Of a DNA stretch of 48,437 bases, positions 8,540 to 17,083 are shown one piece after another. Made by a program: the position numbers and the translations under genes. Every line of letters begins with the position of its first letter. The first letter of the stretch is position 1. The stretch is from Candidatus Poribacteria bacterium. Lineage in GTDB: Bacteria > Poribacteria > WGA-4E > UBA9662. The stretch covers positions 28,257 to 76,693 of the forward strand of contig PAYP01000104.1 of assembly GCA_002714785.1 (NCBI GenBank), written 5' to 3'. A model generated the notes under the pieces. It searched no databases, was not told the origin of the DNA, and saw only the letters and a list, made by a program, of their open reading frames with translations.

Positions 8540-9299
8540 ATGATCTGACCATCGGTCTTTGGGAAAATATCTCGCATGAATCCGATAGAAAATAGATAAG
8601 ATATTTTGCCTAGTATGGTAATAATATGAAGTAGAATTTCCATATGTTAGTACGAAAAAATAAAATAGATCAATGAGCCGCTATATGCTTTTTAGCAAAA
8701 TTTAACTCATTCTTAAATTAAAATCCCAATCCAGAAATAGATTGATGTCTTAAAATGAAGTGAGGGGAAAGATGTTTAGCCTCCCAAGTAACAAAGACGG
8801 TTTATTGCTTTAATACTTCTAAATTTCTTTTCTTTTTATTACGCCTAATATTTGTTTGCAATCACCTAATCCATAGAATACATTTCTACTGTTGTCCGTG
8901 TTATGCAACAAAAGGTGCATTGTTTGTGTGAGGCAATGCACCTTCATCAGCGGTCATTACTTAATCGTTGCTCGGTTGGAACTGCGGGACTACCCAAACG
9001 AGTTAGGACCTACATAAAAAATTCGGCATCCAAACCATATAACAAAGTCTTTAGGTTCACACCAGCAAGGCTGGTATACAAACTGTGTACGACCGCAGAA
9101 ACATTCTATATTAACCATACACAAAACTAGGAATTACGAAAACACTCCCGTTCAAAGAAGAGAACTCATAAAGCTTAGTGGTTATCTTGTTTGATTCCTA
9201 AGGTGCCTAGCCTCGGGATTAATGTGGGTCTCGCAGATAATTTCTAAGGCCCGACCGTTTCGCTCTACTCCAAATCAAAGTCTAATAAAAGCCGGTTGG
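8540..9299. other. Gene-free, hairpin-rich region downstream of the tautomerase gene
   Basis: 760 bases with no convincing gene. On the minus strand it follows the tautomerase stop. Between 8912 and 9090 four stem-loops are packed together: 8912-8944 (11-base perfect stem, listed separately), 8971-9002 (CTCGGTTGG/CCAAACGAG, one mismatch), 9061-9075 (ACCAGC/GCTGGT) and 9074-9090 (GTATACA/TGTGTAC with one wobble pair, overlapping the previous). This could be a 3' untranslated structured RNA or a small RNA ending at the 8912 hairpin. It matches no RNA family I recognise. A 75-codon ORF inside it looks accidental. Confidence 0.4.
8912..8944 (-). terminator. Strong hairpin, probable minus-strand terminator
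   Basis: AAGGTGCATTG and CAATGCACCTT form a perfect 11-base stem with an 11-base loop. Read on the minus strand, the stem is followed at once by TTTTGTTG, so it can act as an intrinsic terminator for a transcript coming from the tautomerase side, about 360 bases downstream of that gene's stop. Confidence 0.55.
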
Positions 9300-9689
9300 T
9301 TACACGTTTACTTCATAACTGAGCTTAATTTCATCACCATGCATGCCACGGAATCCCCAACTCGATGGTGGGCTTTCACTGATACAAATTTCTAAGTCCA
9401 TATGGCTGATGCCGACTTGTGCTTGAATCCTATCAAAAAGGAGGCGTATCAATCTTTTCTTGGTTTCACTTGTCCTGCCTTCTATCATGGAAATTTCGAT
9501 TATTGTGTAAGCATCTGTTCTATCTTTAGGCATGAAGAAATTTTCTTTCTCTACAGGTATAAATCTTTGTGCTCGTTTATCTTCAGGCATTCCTAGTGCA
9601 TCCATAACACATGAATGTACTGTCGAAGACAATTTTTCTCTTATCGGTATTAATTTATTACTAACACCAAAGATTTTAATTTGAGGCAT
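9300..9689 (-). CDS. Tautomerase/MIF superfamily protein
   Basis: 129 residues starting M-P-Q-I-K-I-F-G. Pro2 becomes the N-terminal catalytic base once Met is removed, the hallmark of the 4-oxalocrotonate tautomerase/MIF superfamily. Length and the later R-T-S-E-T-K-K-R-L-I-R-L-L-F-D-R-I followed by D-L-E-I-C-I-S-E-S-P-P-S-S-W-G-F-R-G match the two-repeat beta-alpha-beta fold of tautomerase-family proteins near 130 residues, ending in the S-x-x-W-G-x-x-G segment. Members tautomerise keto/enol acids or act as dehalogenases or decarboxylases; the substrate is unknown. GGGAG lies nine bases before the ATG. Cytoplasmic. It is downstream of the methyltransferase gene in the same direction, with a 219-base gap. 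Confidence 0.82.
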   Translation of the reverse strand: MPQIKIFGVSNKLIPIREKLSSTVHSCVMDALGMPEDKRAQRFIPVEKENFFMPKDRTDAYTIIEISMIEGRTSETKKRLIRLLFDRIQAQVGISHMDLEICISESPPSSWGFRGMHGDEIKLSYEVNV

Positions 9690-9908
9690 GTATTTCCACT
9701 CCCTATCTATTCTATGTTAAGACTTACTAGTATTTACAGACTATCTGAGATGGGAATCACGCTCTTTGAGTTTAATAAAACCGTAGAACCTAATTTTTCA
9801 TCGGCCATCTCCAACTCCTACCTCCGAAAAGACAAAATAGAAAAATAACACCTGTTAAATGGGCAGCTGAATTTGGTTGAGTTCAGTTTCAATCGTCTGC
9901 TTCCTTGG

Positions 9909-10685
9909 CTAACTTCTCTTTGCTACTGTTAGCATATTTATCGTTTCCTGCTCTAACAATTTTGAACCATTTATTTCATATTGCCCCAAGACTTCAAACC
10001 TATTCCTAACCAATATTTTTCTTAGCTCTTTTGCTGTATAAATCTGTAGAGTAAACTCATCCTTGAGAACTTTCGGCTCATCATATTCTTTTTCTATCGT
10101 AAAACAATCATAAGAAGTAAGACGTCCATTTTCTCTATTTATCTCAGAATTTTGATTATGGTAGATTTTGGTATTACCTGTTATTACCTTCACGTCCATT
10201 GCTAGGTTCTTTATTGCATCATCTGTCATTGCGTTCAAATTAAATATATCAAATACATATAGTCCCCCATTCACTAGATTTTTATGTACATTTCTGATAC
10301 TTGTCTCAAAATCAGTTTTGGTAAGATGCCCTATAGCATTGAATATGGTTATAGTAGCATCAAAACTACCCACCTGCGTTTCACGAACATCGCCTTCTAT
10401 TATTTCTACTTCTAACTTTTTTTGCCGAGATTTTTCTTTTGCTATCTTCAACAAGAAAGGGCTGAGGTCAACTCCTGTCACTTGGTAGCCCAATTTTGTA
10501 AGTCCGAACAGTTGAGCACCAGTACCACAAGTAAAGTCTAACACTGTCTTTACTTTATATTGGCTAAGTATCTTATCAATAAAACGATTTTTTCGATCTA
10601 TCTCATCTTGATTCGCACTTAGTAAGTCATAGTACTCGTACAATTTGTTATATGTAAGCGGAAATCCTAATTTGTTTTTACCCAT
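9909..10685 (-). CDS. Class I SAM-dependent methyltransferase
   Basis: 258 residues. An N-terminal Y-N-K-L-Y-E-Y-Y-D-L-L segment leads to motif I V-L-D-F-T-C-G-T-G-A (residues 48-57) and the acidic ribose-binding residue Asp73 (G-V-D-L-S-P). F-D-A-T-I-T-I-F-N-A-I-G-H-L follows as motif IV, then N-G-G-L-Y-V-F-D-I-F-N-L. This order is diagnostic of Rossmann-fold methyltransferases of the small-molecule type, with Y-D-L-L-S-A-N-Q-D-E-I-D-R-K resembling glycine/sarcosine or dTDP-sugar N-methyltransferase-like proteins. Acceptor unknown. Cytoplasmic. The ATG at 10685 has no clear ribosome-binding site. Same strand as the tautomerase gene; a co-transcript is possible. Confidence 0.88.
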   Translation of the reverse strand: MGKNKLGFPLTYNKLYEYYDLLSANQDEIDRKNRFIDKILSQYKVKTVLDFTCGTGAQLFGLTKLGYQVTGVDLSPFLLKIAKEKSRQKKLEVEIIEGDVRETQVGSFDATITIFNAIGHLTKTDFETSIRNVHKNLVNGGLYVFDIFNLNAMTDDAIKNLAMDVKVITGNTKIYHNQNSEINRENGRLTSYDCFTIEKEYDEPKVLKDEFTLQIYTAKELRKILVRNRFEVLGQYEINGSKLLEQETINMLTVAKRS

Positions 10686-10895
10686 TATGGTTCTAAATTT
10701 TTCAACTTAAGGGAATCTAATCAAATATACGATAGCTATTTGGGGCAGAGAATAAGATCTGAAATAGTCTTTTTCACTGAGATTTACTGACAACGTATCC
10801 TTTAACATATAACAGGTACCCCATATCTACAATGGTTGAATTACTAATGCATTCTGGTTCGTACTCTACTTCTTTAGAAGACCAAAGTATCACTC

Positions 10896-10939
10896 GTATT
10901 GTATGCAGATACTAAATCCACTAGTACCACATACAATAC
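10896..10939. repeat. Ten-base perfect inverted repeat downstream of the oxidase gene
   Basis: GTATTGTATG (10896-10905) and CATACAATAC (10930-10939) are exact reverse complements, with a 24-base spacer that itself has TACT/AGTA. It begins 44 bases after the multicopper oxidase stop in its direction of transcription. It could be a transcript-stabilising stem or weak terminator; no T-tract follows on either strand. Confidence 0.45.
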
Positions 10940-10982
10940 AATAAGTTTAGCTCTCATAGCTTTACCTGAAAAAATAATTAGC

Positions 10983-12305
10983 CTAAATTTCATCCAGAAT
11001 GGCGCGATCTTCAGTAGAGATTAAGCTGGCAACTGTACCTTCTGGGTGTTGATACCAACCTGGATCCTGGTAACTAGTCAAATCTGACCTTACTTTAAGC
11101 AAAGTAAACATACCACCCATAGTGATATAGTCAAAAGGTCCATAGCCGCCAACCATAGGCAGCGAGTTGTCTGGCACAGGCATTCCTCCCTTTTCGATAT
11201 GTATACCCATTTCCCCCATCCCGTCTTCACCCATTGGCATGTAGTCGGGTAATAATCGACTAATTTGGTCCGCCGCTGTCGCTTTTTTCATGCCGATGAC
11301 ATTTCGAAAATTATGCCCCATCTGATTCATTACATGGTGTGTCATATGACAATGTAAAGGCCAATCACCATTTTCACTAGCGATAAATTCAATATCACGA
11401 GTACTACCAACTGGCACCAAAACGGTCGTTTCTGGCCATTGAGCAGATACTGGGAGCCGTCCACCATTCGTGGCTGCGACCTTGAAATAGTGGCCATGTA
11501 AGTGGATCGAATGATGATCCATAGCGCTTAAATTACCTAATCGAATACGAATCCTATCTCCGAGCTTCGCTACTAACGGATCCGTACCAGGAAAGCAACG
11601 AGCATTCATGGTCAAGACATTAAAGTCTTTCATTTCGTTAGGATTAGGTCGGAATGTACCAGGATCTAATCTCCATTCACTTAGCATGATCGCAAAATCA
11701 CGATCTACCTGATATTCGGGTGGTTGATGGCGCGGATGAAAAATCATCATACCCATCATGCCCATTGCCATTTGAGTCATCTCGTCATGGTGTGAGTGAT
11801 ACATAAAAGTCCCCGATTGTCTGACGGTCCACTCGTACTTAAATGTCTGACCTGGCTTTATGGCGGGTTGGGTTAGCCCACCTACGCCATCCATTCCATT
11901 AGGTAAGAAAACACCGTGCCAATGGACGGTTGTTGGTGCAATCAAGTTATTGGTGACATAAATTCTTATCCGATCACCTTCAACGGCCTCAATAGTTGGT
12001 CCATGTACCTGTCCGTTGTAACCCCAACATTTACCTTTCATACCAGGTGCAAATTCATGCCATATTTCTTCGGCCACTAGATGGTAAATTTTAACTCCAT
12101 TTACGATTTTCCAAGGTAACAGAGTCCCGTTGGGTGTTTCGACTGGCTGATAATCTTGGACAGGTTGTCCAGGTGATAGAATAGGTTCATTTGGGTTTCC
12201 AGCGTAAGATTGATCCCACTGTTGAATTTGGCTTGCCTGAGCTATACCTAAAGCTTTACCTCCGCCAGTGACTACACCAGCTTTTAACAAGTCTCTTCGT
12301 TTCAT
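10983..12305 (-). CDS. Multicopper oxidase (periplasmic, copper-resistance type)
   Basis: 440 residues from the ATG at 12305. This start follows a GGAG nine bases upstream, lies one base after the preceding gene's stop, and gives M-K-R-R-D-L-L-K-A-G, a twin-arginine export signal; a longer in-frame start at 12338 is less likely. All copper ligands are present: H-W-H-G (128-131), H-S-H (170-172), H-x-x-H-x-H (265-270) and the canonical H-C-H-x-x-x-H-x-x-x-x-M (318-329, with Cys319 as type 1 ligand and Met329 axial). Met-rich stretches (about 173-188: M-T-Q-M-A-M-G-M-M-G-M-M) resemble those of Cu(I)-oxidising CueO/CopA enzymes. Its place after two metal-efflux-type genes supports a role in oxidising and detoxifying periplasmic copper. 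Other substrates are possible. Confidence 0.93.
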   Translation of the reverse strand: MKRRDLLKAGVVTGGGKALGIAQASQIQQWDQSYAGNPNEPILSPGQPVQDYQPVETPNGTLLPWKIVNGVKIYHLVAEEIWHEFAPGMKGKCWGYNGQVHGPTIEAVEGDRIRIYVTNNLIAPTTVHWHGVFLPNGMDGVGGLTQPAIKPGQTFKYEWTVRQSGTFMYHSHHDEMTQMAMGMMGMMIFHPRHQPPEYQVDRDFAIMLSEWRLDPGTFRPNPNEMKDFNVLTMNARCFPGTDPLVAKLGDRIRIRLGNLSAMDHHSIHLHGHYFKVAATNGGRLPVSAQWPETTVLVPVGSTRDIEFIASENGDWPLHCHMTHHVMNQMGHNFRNVIGMKKATAADQISRLLPDYMPMGEDGMGEMGIHIEKGGMPVPDNSLPMVGGYGPFDYITMGGMFTLLKVRSDLTSYQDPGWYQHPEGTVASLISTEDRAILDEI

Positions 12306-12306
12306 A

Positions 12307-13776
12307 TTAATGAACTCCATCAGAATGTTCAATTTCAAGTTTGTTATTATAGGTTAGTTGTTGATCTTCTTCACTTGGTAGTCGGCCATTCAGTAATTGT
12401 CTCAGTTGTGAAGCCTTAATTAGGTAATTGTAACCAGCTTGAAAATAGTCTAACTGATGTTTAGCGAGTTGCTGCCTGGCTTCCAGTAAACGGATAGTCC
12501 CGATTTGCATCGAATTGTATTGCAGTTGTTGTTGTTCCAAAATTTGATTGTGTCCAGGTAAAACTTGATTTTGATAGAAGTCAACCACCCTTTTAGCACT
12601 GATTAGTTCTGCCTTGAGAATTCTAGCTCGAGATCGAACTTCGACAGCGGATTGGTAATAAGAGTGCTCTAAGTTTTTTTTCCTAGATTCAAGCATTGAT
12701 TTTTGGGCTTGGCCACGATTAAAGATAGGCAATGCGAAACCAATTAATGGTCCAATCTTTCTTTCTGTCTGGCCTGAAGCGGTTTCCAGACCTATTTCAA
12801 AATGAGGCAACAATCCACGCCCCTGCTCTAAGCTAATCTGTTTCTGAATTAGATTGATTTCCTGTTTCTGAATTTTGAGACTGATATTAGTATCGACAGC
12901 CTGATTTTCAATCTGACTCAGCTCGTTTGATTTAATACTGGTTTTTATGAGAGGTAAGGGTAAACCGGGTGGTTGGATCTGCCAGTTAATGTCTTTGCCC
13001 CATAACCCCATTAGTTGGTTGAGTCGCTCGCGACTGCGACGATAATCGTCCTCAACTGTTAATAGACTTAGTTTAGCATGTTGATAGGTGGAAGTTTGTT
13101 GTAGGAAATCCAAACGAGTAAGGTTACCAGCCTGAAATAGACCAGTGGCAAAATCTGTGGCAGCTTCGTTGGCAAGCACGATTTGTCGATGGACTTCTAT
13201 ACGATACCAATCAGTTACCAATTGGTGGTATGCTTGCTCAGTTTGGCTAATCAAGTCAATTACTTCAGCCCTAATTTGATGAGTTGTCATTTTCAGGTAA
13301 TACTTTTGTATTACCTGTTGTTTAGGTTTGAATAGCAGATCAGCTATATCCATACTGATAACCATCTCCGACTCTGCTGAGTGTGTATGTTCATCTGACC
13401 AATCTGTATGCAAAGACAAGTGAAGCGATGGGTTTGACCAAATCCCTGAAGCAACCCACTTAGCCTGATCGATGCCTAGCTGCTGGAAACTAGCCTGGAG
13501 AGATCTGTTATTAAGCAAAGCCAGTTGGACTGTCCGTTGCAAGTCAAGTGGCTGAGATAACATTTCTTCCCGTTTAACTGAAGATAATACACCCAGGTTA
13601 AGCTGATGGCTGTTCTGTTGCTTTGTAACGGTGCTAATTTCCGAAAAAGTTTGTCGTACGGAGAAATTAGCACAACCAGTTGCTATAAGGCCAATTAACC
13701 ACGAAACGAACGACATTAAAAATAATGTCTTGAATCTCCACCATTTTTCAATGATTGCCTTCTTCCTACTGGTCAT
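12307..13776 (-). CDS. TolC-family outer-membrane efflux lipoprotein
   Basis: 489 residues. A signal peptide ends in lipobox I-A-T-G-C (Cys35), as in CusC/OprM-type outer-membrane factors. Two internally similar halves of long helices follow, the typical duplicated OEP domain: L-A-L-L-N-N-R-S-L-Q-A early on, repeated later around a helix with E-I-N-L-I-Q-K-Q-I-S-L-E-Q-G-R-G. It would form the trimeric channel crossing outer membrane and periplasm for a tripartite pump. GGAGG lies five bases before the ATG, inside the end of the upstream gene, which it overlaps by 11 bases (translational coupling). One base separates it from the multicopper oxidase. No RND or membrane-fusion gene is in the window, so its inner-membrane partner must be elsewhere. 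Confidence 0.9.
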   Translation of the reverse strand: MTSRKKAIIEKWWRFKTLFLMSFVSWLIGLIATGCANFSVRQTFSEISTVTKQQNSHQLNLGVLSSVKREEMLSQPLDLQRTVQLALLNNRSLQASFQQLGIDQAKWVASGIWSNPSLHLSLHTDWSDEHTHSAESEMVISMDIADLLFKPKQQVIQKYYLKMTTHQIRAEVIDLISQTEQAYHQLVTDWYRIEVHRQIVLANEAATDFATGLFQAGNLTRLDFLQQTSTYQHAKLSLLTVEDDYRRSRERLNQLMGLWGKDINWQIQPPGLPLPLIKTSIKSNELSQIENQAVDTNISLKIQKQEINLIQKQISLEQGRGLLPHFEIGLETASGQTERKIGPLIGFALPIFNRGQAQKSMLESRKKNLEHSYYQSAVEVRSRARILKAELISAKRVVDFYQNQVLPGHNQILEQQQLQYNSMQIGTIRLLEARQQLAKHQLDYFQAGYNYLIKASQLRQLLNGRLPSEEDQQLTYNNKLEIEHSDGVH

Positions 13777-14476
13777 TACTTCCTCCTTGAGTCATTAGTG
13801 AACTAGTTTCTAGCTTAAATGTCTGACTATAGCACTTTAGCATCGTTGAACCAAAATAAGGGTTCCTAACCTCGGCCGCCGATTGCAACCAGACTCCTTT
13901 TTGTGGTACGTGTGGAGCCATACCACATACAAATCCGTAAATTTTCACAGGAAGAGCTAATTTATGCAGCCAATCCAATAAACTATGGCTTAAAAAACCG
14001 TAATGCTTACGAGCATATTGTATGGAGCTAGAAGAGGCAAGTTGCTGACCATACTGATGGGTTCTTTCTAGAATCTGAATCATATCAAGGTCTTCTTGGT
14101 TCACTACACTTTTTAGCTGATCTAAGGCAGATAACAATATACGGGATTGAGAAGTAATCGTGTCGTATTTGTCCTCAGCTAGCCGACGACCGACTGCGAA
14201 GTAAGCTTCTAACATATTTTGCAAGTACTTAATTGATTCGTCGGATAAGACTAAAGTTGAACCTGTCGGCATTTTAGCCCTTTCGCTTTGACGAATCAGA
14301 AGAGTATTTTCTGATTGATCTAGATTAGTTAAATCTATTTTTACCGATATGGGGTGAGCAGGGTGGATATTCGAACTAGTGGGTGCAGAGTGATGACTAC
14401 AACCAAAGATGAACGCAAATACCAAGGCAATAATTATCGGACTTAACATATGAATTAATCGAATGAGGTGTCGCAT
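13766..14476 (-). CDS. DUF3347-containing lipoprotein, metal-efflux associated
   Basis: 236 residues. The signal peptide has lipobox I-F-G-C (Cys26), followed by S-H-H-S. Residues from about 78 to the end match DUF3347, a domain often attached to CusB-type adaptors and other copper proteins. A helical part (A-Y-F-A-V-G-R-R-L-A-E-D-K-Y-D) leads to V-C-G-M-A-P-H-V-P-Q-K-G-V-W-L-Q and N-P-Y-F-G-S-T-M-L-K-C. The C-G-M and M-L-K-C residues are candidate copper ligands. Likely a periplasm-facing metal-binding or chaperone lipoprotein. It heads a tightly coupled operon with the TolC-family and multicopper oxidase genes. A 12-base palindrome and nested hairpin lie upstream of its ATG. Confidence 0.82.
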   Translation of the reverse strand: MRHLIRLIHMLSPIIIALVFAFIFGCSHHSAPTSSNIHPAHPISVKIDLTNLDQSENTLLIRQSERAKMPTGSTLVLSDESIKYLQNMLEAYFAVGRRLAEDKYDTITSQSRILLSALDQLKSVVNQEDLDMIQILERTHQYGQQLASSSSIQYARKHYGFLSHSLLDWLHKLALPVKIYGFVCGMAPHVPQKGVWLQSAAEVRNPYFGSTMLKCYSQTFKLETSSLMTQGGSNDQ

Positions 14477-14533
14477 AACAATCTCCTATCTTAACCATAA
14501 ATTATCTAAGTCTTAAATGGTTCAGTTGATGAC

Positions 14534-14545
14534 TTAGTGCACTAA
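14534..14545. promoter_or_regulatory. Perfect palindrome TTAGTGCACTAA, candidate operator
   Basis: A perfect 12-base dyad centred about 63 bases upstream of the DUF3347 gene start, in the leader of the copper-type cluster. Symmetry and position fit a site for a dimeric regulator. It does not match the TACAnnTGTA consensus of CopY, and no regulator gene is adjacent. Confidence 0.4.
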
Positions 14546-14557
14546 ACGGTACTAGGA

Positions 14558-14598
14558 CTGAGGTCAGGGGTTCCCCCACAGTAAACAAGCGACCTCAG
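14558..14598 (-). promoter_or_regulatory. Nested stem-loop in the copper-cluster leader
   Basis: CTGAGGTC (14558-14565) pairs exactly with GACCTCAG (14591-14598). Inside lies a second stem, GGGG-TT-CCCC (14567-14576). It sits between the Cys-rich gene and the DUF3347 gene, both on the minus strand, with no T-tract after it. It could attenuate read-through, protect the downstream mRNA, or be part of a leader regulator. Confidence 0.4.
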
Positions 14599-14619
14599 AT
14601 CAAGTAATAAAACTAATTT

Positions 14620-15042
14620 CTAAGACAGATAAGAAAATGGCGGAGAACGTGGCGAACAAAAATTTAGGAAAGAATCTAACAGGCTTAGTGTGGGATGATG
14701 TCCGAACCATAAGTAGGAAACCAGCTGTGCCGAAACCAGATAGGTTCTACTAACTTGATCTATTACATGGTAGTAGGTATATGAGTGTGGCGTTTTATCT
14801 TCAATATGGTTGATTACTGATTTAATGGAACAACAATCAGTTTTGGTGTTCGTTGATTCTGAATCAGGTCGATCTTTTCCATGGCAACATAAAGAAGTTG
14901 GGTGAAATTTCGCCAATTCGGAGAGCTGGTCTTTGATTTGGTCGCAACTATCCAGACTACCCCAAGCACACACTATCCAGCATGAAAAGTATACTGGCAA
15001 GGCAATAAGCGCCAAGACTGTTTTTCTTTTACGCTCTGGCAT
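14620..15042 (-). CDS. Cys/His-rich membrane-anchored protein at head of copper cluster
   Basis: 140 residues, not a family I can name. A basic start (M-P-E-R-K-R-K) precedes a hydrophobic segment at about 8-29 that acts as signal or membrane anchor. Cysteines sit at 21, 25 and 33, then two Cys pairs at 52-53 (C-C-H) and 70-71, with His47 and His54 nearby. The protein ends with a second hydrophobic part and a Pro/Ser tail (R-S-P-P-F-S-Y). Cys-rich, small, membrane-linked proteins with a Pro-rich end are common upstream of metal-efflux operons. Together with its location this suggests a metal-binding or sensing role, which is inference. The next gene starts 144 bases downstream, past the hairpin at 14558-14598. 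Confidence 0.6.
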   Translation of the reverse strand: MPERKRKTVLALIALPVYFSCWIVCAWGSLDSCDQIKDQLSELAKFHPTSLCCHGKDRPDSESTNTKTDCCSIKSVINHIEDKTPHSYTYYHVIDQVSRTYLVSAQLVSYLWFGHHPTLSLLDSFLNFCSPRSPPFSYLS

Positions 15043-15145
15043 ATTTCCTATACTAACCTAATCTCAATATAAAAACAAATATACGTAAAATAGTCGTGGG
15101 CCATCTATAACTAAAAAACAAATTTACTCCACATCTTTTCGTTGA

Positions 15146-17083
15146 TCACCAATTTTTGAATGCATACATAGGTTGTCCGGTGATTAAACTCAGTATGCTC
15201 CAGAAACTACCCGAAACAAACTCACCCAAAATCAGTCCAATGAAAAATGGTAATGCCGTTCGATAAACACGTATTCCTCCTAATTTCAGCATTAATAGTT
15301 TTAGAGCCCAACCACATAAAACTGAAGACCAGATCCAGTTCATAGCATAATCATCAGCTAAGGTGTAACCAAGCGGGTGGATCTGCCACCATATCAACCT
15401 CGATCGAACTATTAACATCATTAAAGTTAAGCAGAAGCCTAGAGCAACTGCTATCAATGCCGGAATATCTGGCGGGTCAGGATAGGTCAGCCAACCTTCT
15501 AAGAGTGTATAAGGTTCTCTACCAAAAGCGGAAACCGCGTAGCTAGCAATTCCTCGAGATCCACCTTCCAAATAAAAGGCATCTAATAATTTCCACCAGA
15601 CAGTGATAGCACCAATGGCTGAGCCAATAATTAGGGCGAAAAAAATGTGACGGCCCGAAAATTTCTGCACTTGTGCTAATTTTAAACTTTCGAGCTGTAC
15701 TGGCATCGGGTGACATCGATAGGCTCGATTAAACCAAGAGAAGATCGACAAAAGTGTCAGATTTTGATTATCAACTAAATGAGTACCTGTAGCAAAAACG
15801 ACCAATCGCTGTGGCCCCATGAAATGTAAGTCATGAACCGGTGCACCCAGCTCCGCACGAATCCGAGATAATCCAATTGACAAGGTGAAATAGAGCGAAA
15901 AGAAAGCCAAGGCAATCCATACAGACATACCAGCATAAACAGAAAAGCCGATCAGAAAAAGGCCACCTACAAACACATAGATAAAAGCATAACGCATCGA
16001 AATAGATCCCTCACCATCCGTATTAGTAGACCGATAAGCCTCAAGTAAAGCATTAATAAAATAGTGGCGACCTGCAAATAAGACAAAAGCGAAAATACCC
16101 ATATAGGCACCAAATGACTGGTGGCGAGAATAGGGAAATTGGGGTAACGTACGCCAGCCAAAAGCGAATCCCATCACTTTCAGCCCCTTCATCAACCAAT
16201 AAAAAAACCAGCAGGAAAAAGAGAGTTCATGAGGTATTAAAAAAGCCATTGAAACAACAAAAGGAAAAATTCTAACCGGAGTAGGGCCAATCGCTTTCCA
16301 AGGCGAATCAGTCACAACAGACCTTAGGTCCAAGCTCCAGATTAGTATCGGTAGATGGGGGAACAGGTAGGCTAGTCCATTGTATAGCGTAATGATCGCC
16401 GTTGTAATAAAACCAACCCAGAACGGGTATATGCGTAGGATTTGGTTCTTTGAATCCAATAAAGAAAGTGGTAACTGAGTAATGGGATAAGTCAACCGCT
16501 CATGCTCTACCCATTGGCGACGTAAAATGGCAGATAAACCTGCTGTTACAAAAATAATAGCCATCAAAAAACTTGTCCAAGCACCGATAACAGGTAGCCA
16601 ATGTATCAAGTACGCTCCAAATTGATCTTCTCCTTTATAAAAACCATTTAGAATACTACGATCGTGAATGACCCACCAATCAGGCAAATAGCTCAGAAAC
16701 AATTTATCCCATTCGTTTTCTGGTGTAGCAAACCAAGTTGGGTAAGCTGTAATAGGAACCAGTACTTGTAGCATGTCTACACCTGCTACAGCAGTTCCAA
16801 TCGTCATAATTGCGTAGATAATAGATAATTCGGTGGTACTTAGGAAGTAGGGTTTCCAAGATTGAGGTAATAATTTCTGTAGCACAACTAAAACAAACAG
16901 TAATGCTACGACATGGAAGAATATGGACATGGCTGTCGGGTACGATGCTCCACCAACAGCTGTTCCACCTCCCTGTGTAGAACCACCGCTCAGCATTTCC
17001 ATCTTTAACATCCAGATAACGGAAATAGGAACTAGTACATACCCAATTAGTTGTGCACGTATTCTTATATCTTGGTTTTTCAA
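15146..17083 (-). CDS. Large integral membrane protein (DUF6785/DUF6784-like)
   Basis: 645 residues with about 12-14 hydrophobic helices spread over the whole length, and few charged loops. The opening I-R-A-Q-L-I-G-Y-V-L-V-P-I-S-V-I-W and conserved-looking segments such as F-Y-K-G-E-D-Q, R-R-Q-W-V-E-H-E-R-L-T-Y-P-I-T-Q-L-P and R-I-R-A-E-L-G-A-P-V-H-D-L-H-F-M-G-P recall the DUF6785/DUF6784 proteins abundant in Planctomycetes- and Poribacteria-like genomes. Those motifs also resemble peptide/oligopeptide-transporter (OPT)-like folds, so a transport role is possible but unproven. The start is TTG at 17083, with no in-frame ATG before the first helix and a weak ribosome-binding site. The Cys-rich gene follows 103 bases downstream on the same strand; co-transcription is possible. 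Confidence 0.75.
   Translation of the reverse strand: MKNQDIRIRAQLIGYVLVPISVIWMLKMEMLSGGSTQGGGTAVGGASYPTAMSIFFHVVALLFVLVVLQKLLPQSWKPYFLSTTELSIIYAIMTIGTAVAGVDMLQVLVPITAYPTWFATPENEWDKLFLSYLPDWWVIHDRSILNGFYKGEDQFGAYLIHWLPVIGAWTSFLMAIIFVTAGLSAILRRQWVEHERLTYPITQLPLSLLDSKNQILRIYPFWVGFITTAIITLYNGLAYLFPHLPILIWSLDLRSVVTDSPWKAIGPTPVRIFPFVVSMAFLIPHELSFSCWFFYWLMKGLKVMGFAFGWRTLPQFPYSRHQSFGAYMGIFAFVLFAGRHYFINALLEAYRSTNTDGEGSISMRYAFIYVFVGGLFLIGFSVYAGMSVWIALAFFSLYFTLSIGLSRIRAELGAPVHDLHFMGPQRLVVFATGTHLVDNQNLTLLSIFSWFNRAYRCHPMPVQLESLKLAQVQKFSGRHIFFALIIGSAIGAITVWWKLLDAFYLEGGSRGIASYAVSAFGREPYTLLEGWLTYPDPPDIPALIAVALGFCLTLMMLIVRSRLIWWQIHPLGYTLADDYAMNWIWSSVLCGWALKLLMLKLGGIRVYRTALPFFIGLILGEFVSGSFWSILSLITGQPMYAFKNW

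Noticed and set aside
8903-9130. 75-codon plus-strand ORF
   Set aside because: No ribosome-binding site, odd composition, and it runs straight through four stem-loops; better explained as structured non-coding DNA.
10168-10488. 106-codon plus-strand ORF
   Set aside because: Antisense to the methyltransferase gene, whose motifs are unambiguous.
12306-12338. Upstream start of the multicopper oxidase
   Set aside because: Adds 11 residues that overlap the TolC-family gene and precede the twin-arginine signal; the ATG at 12305 has the better ribosome-binding site.
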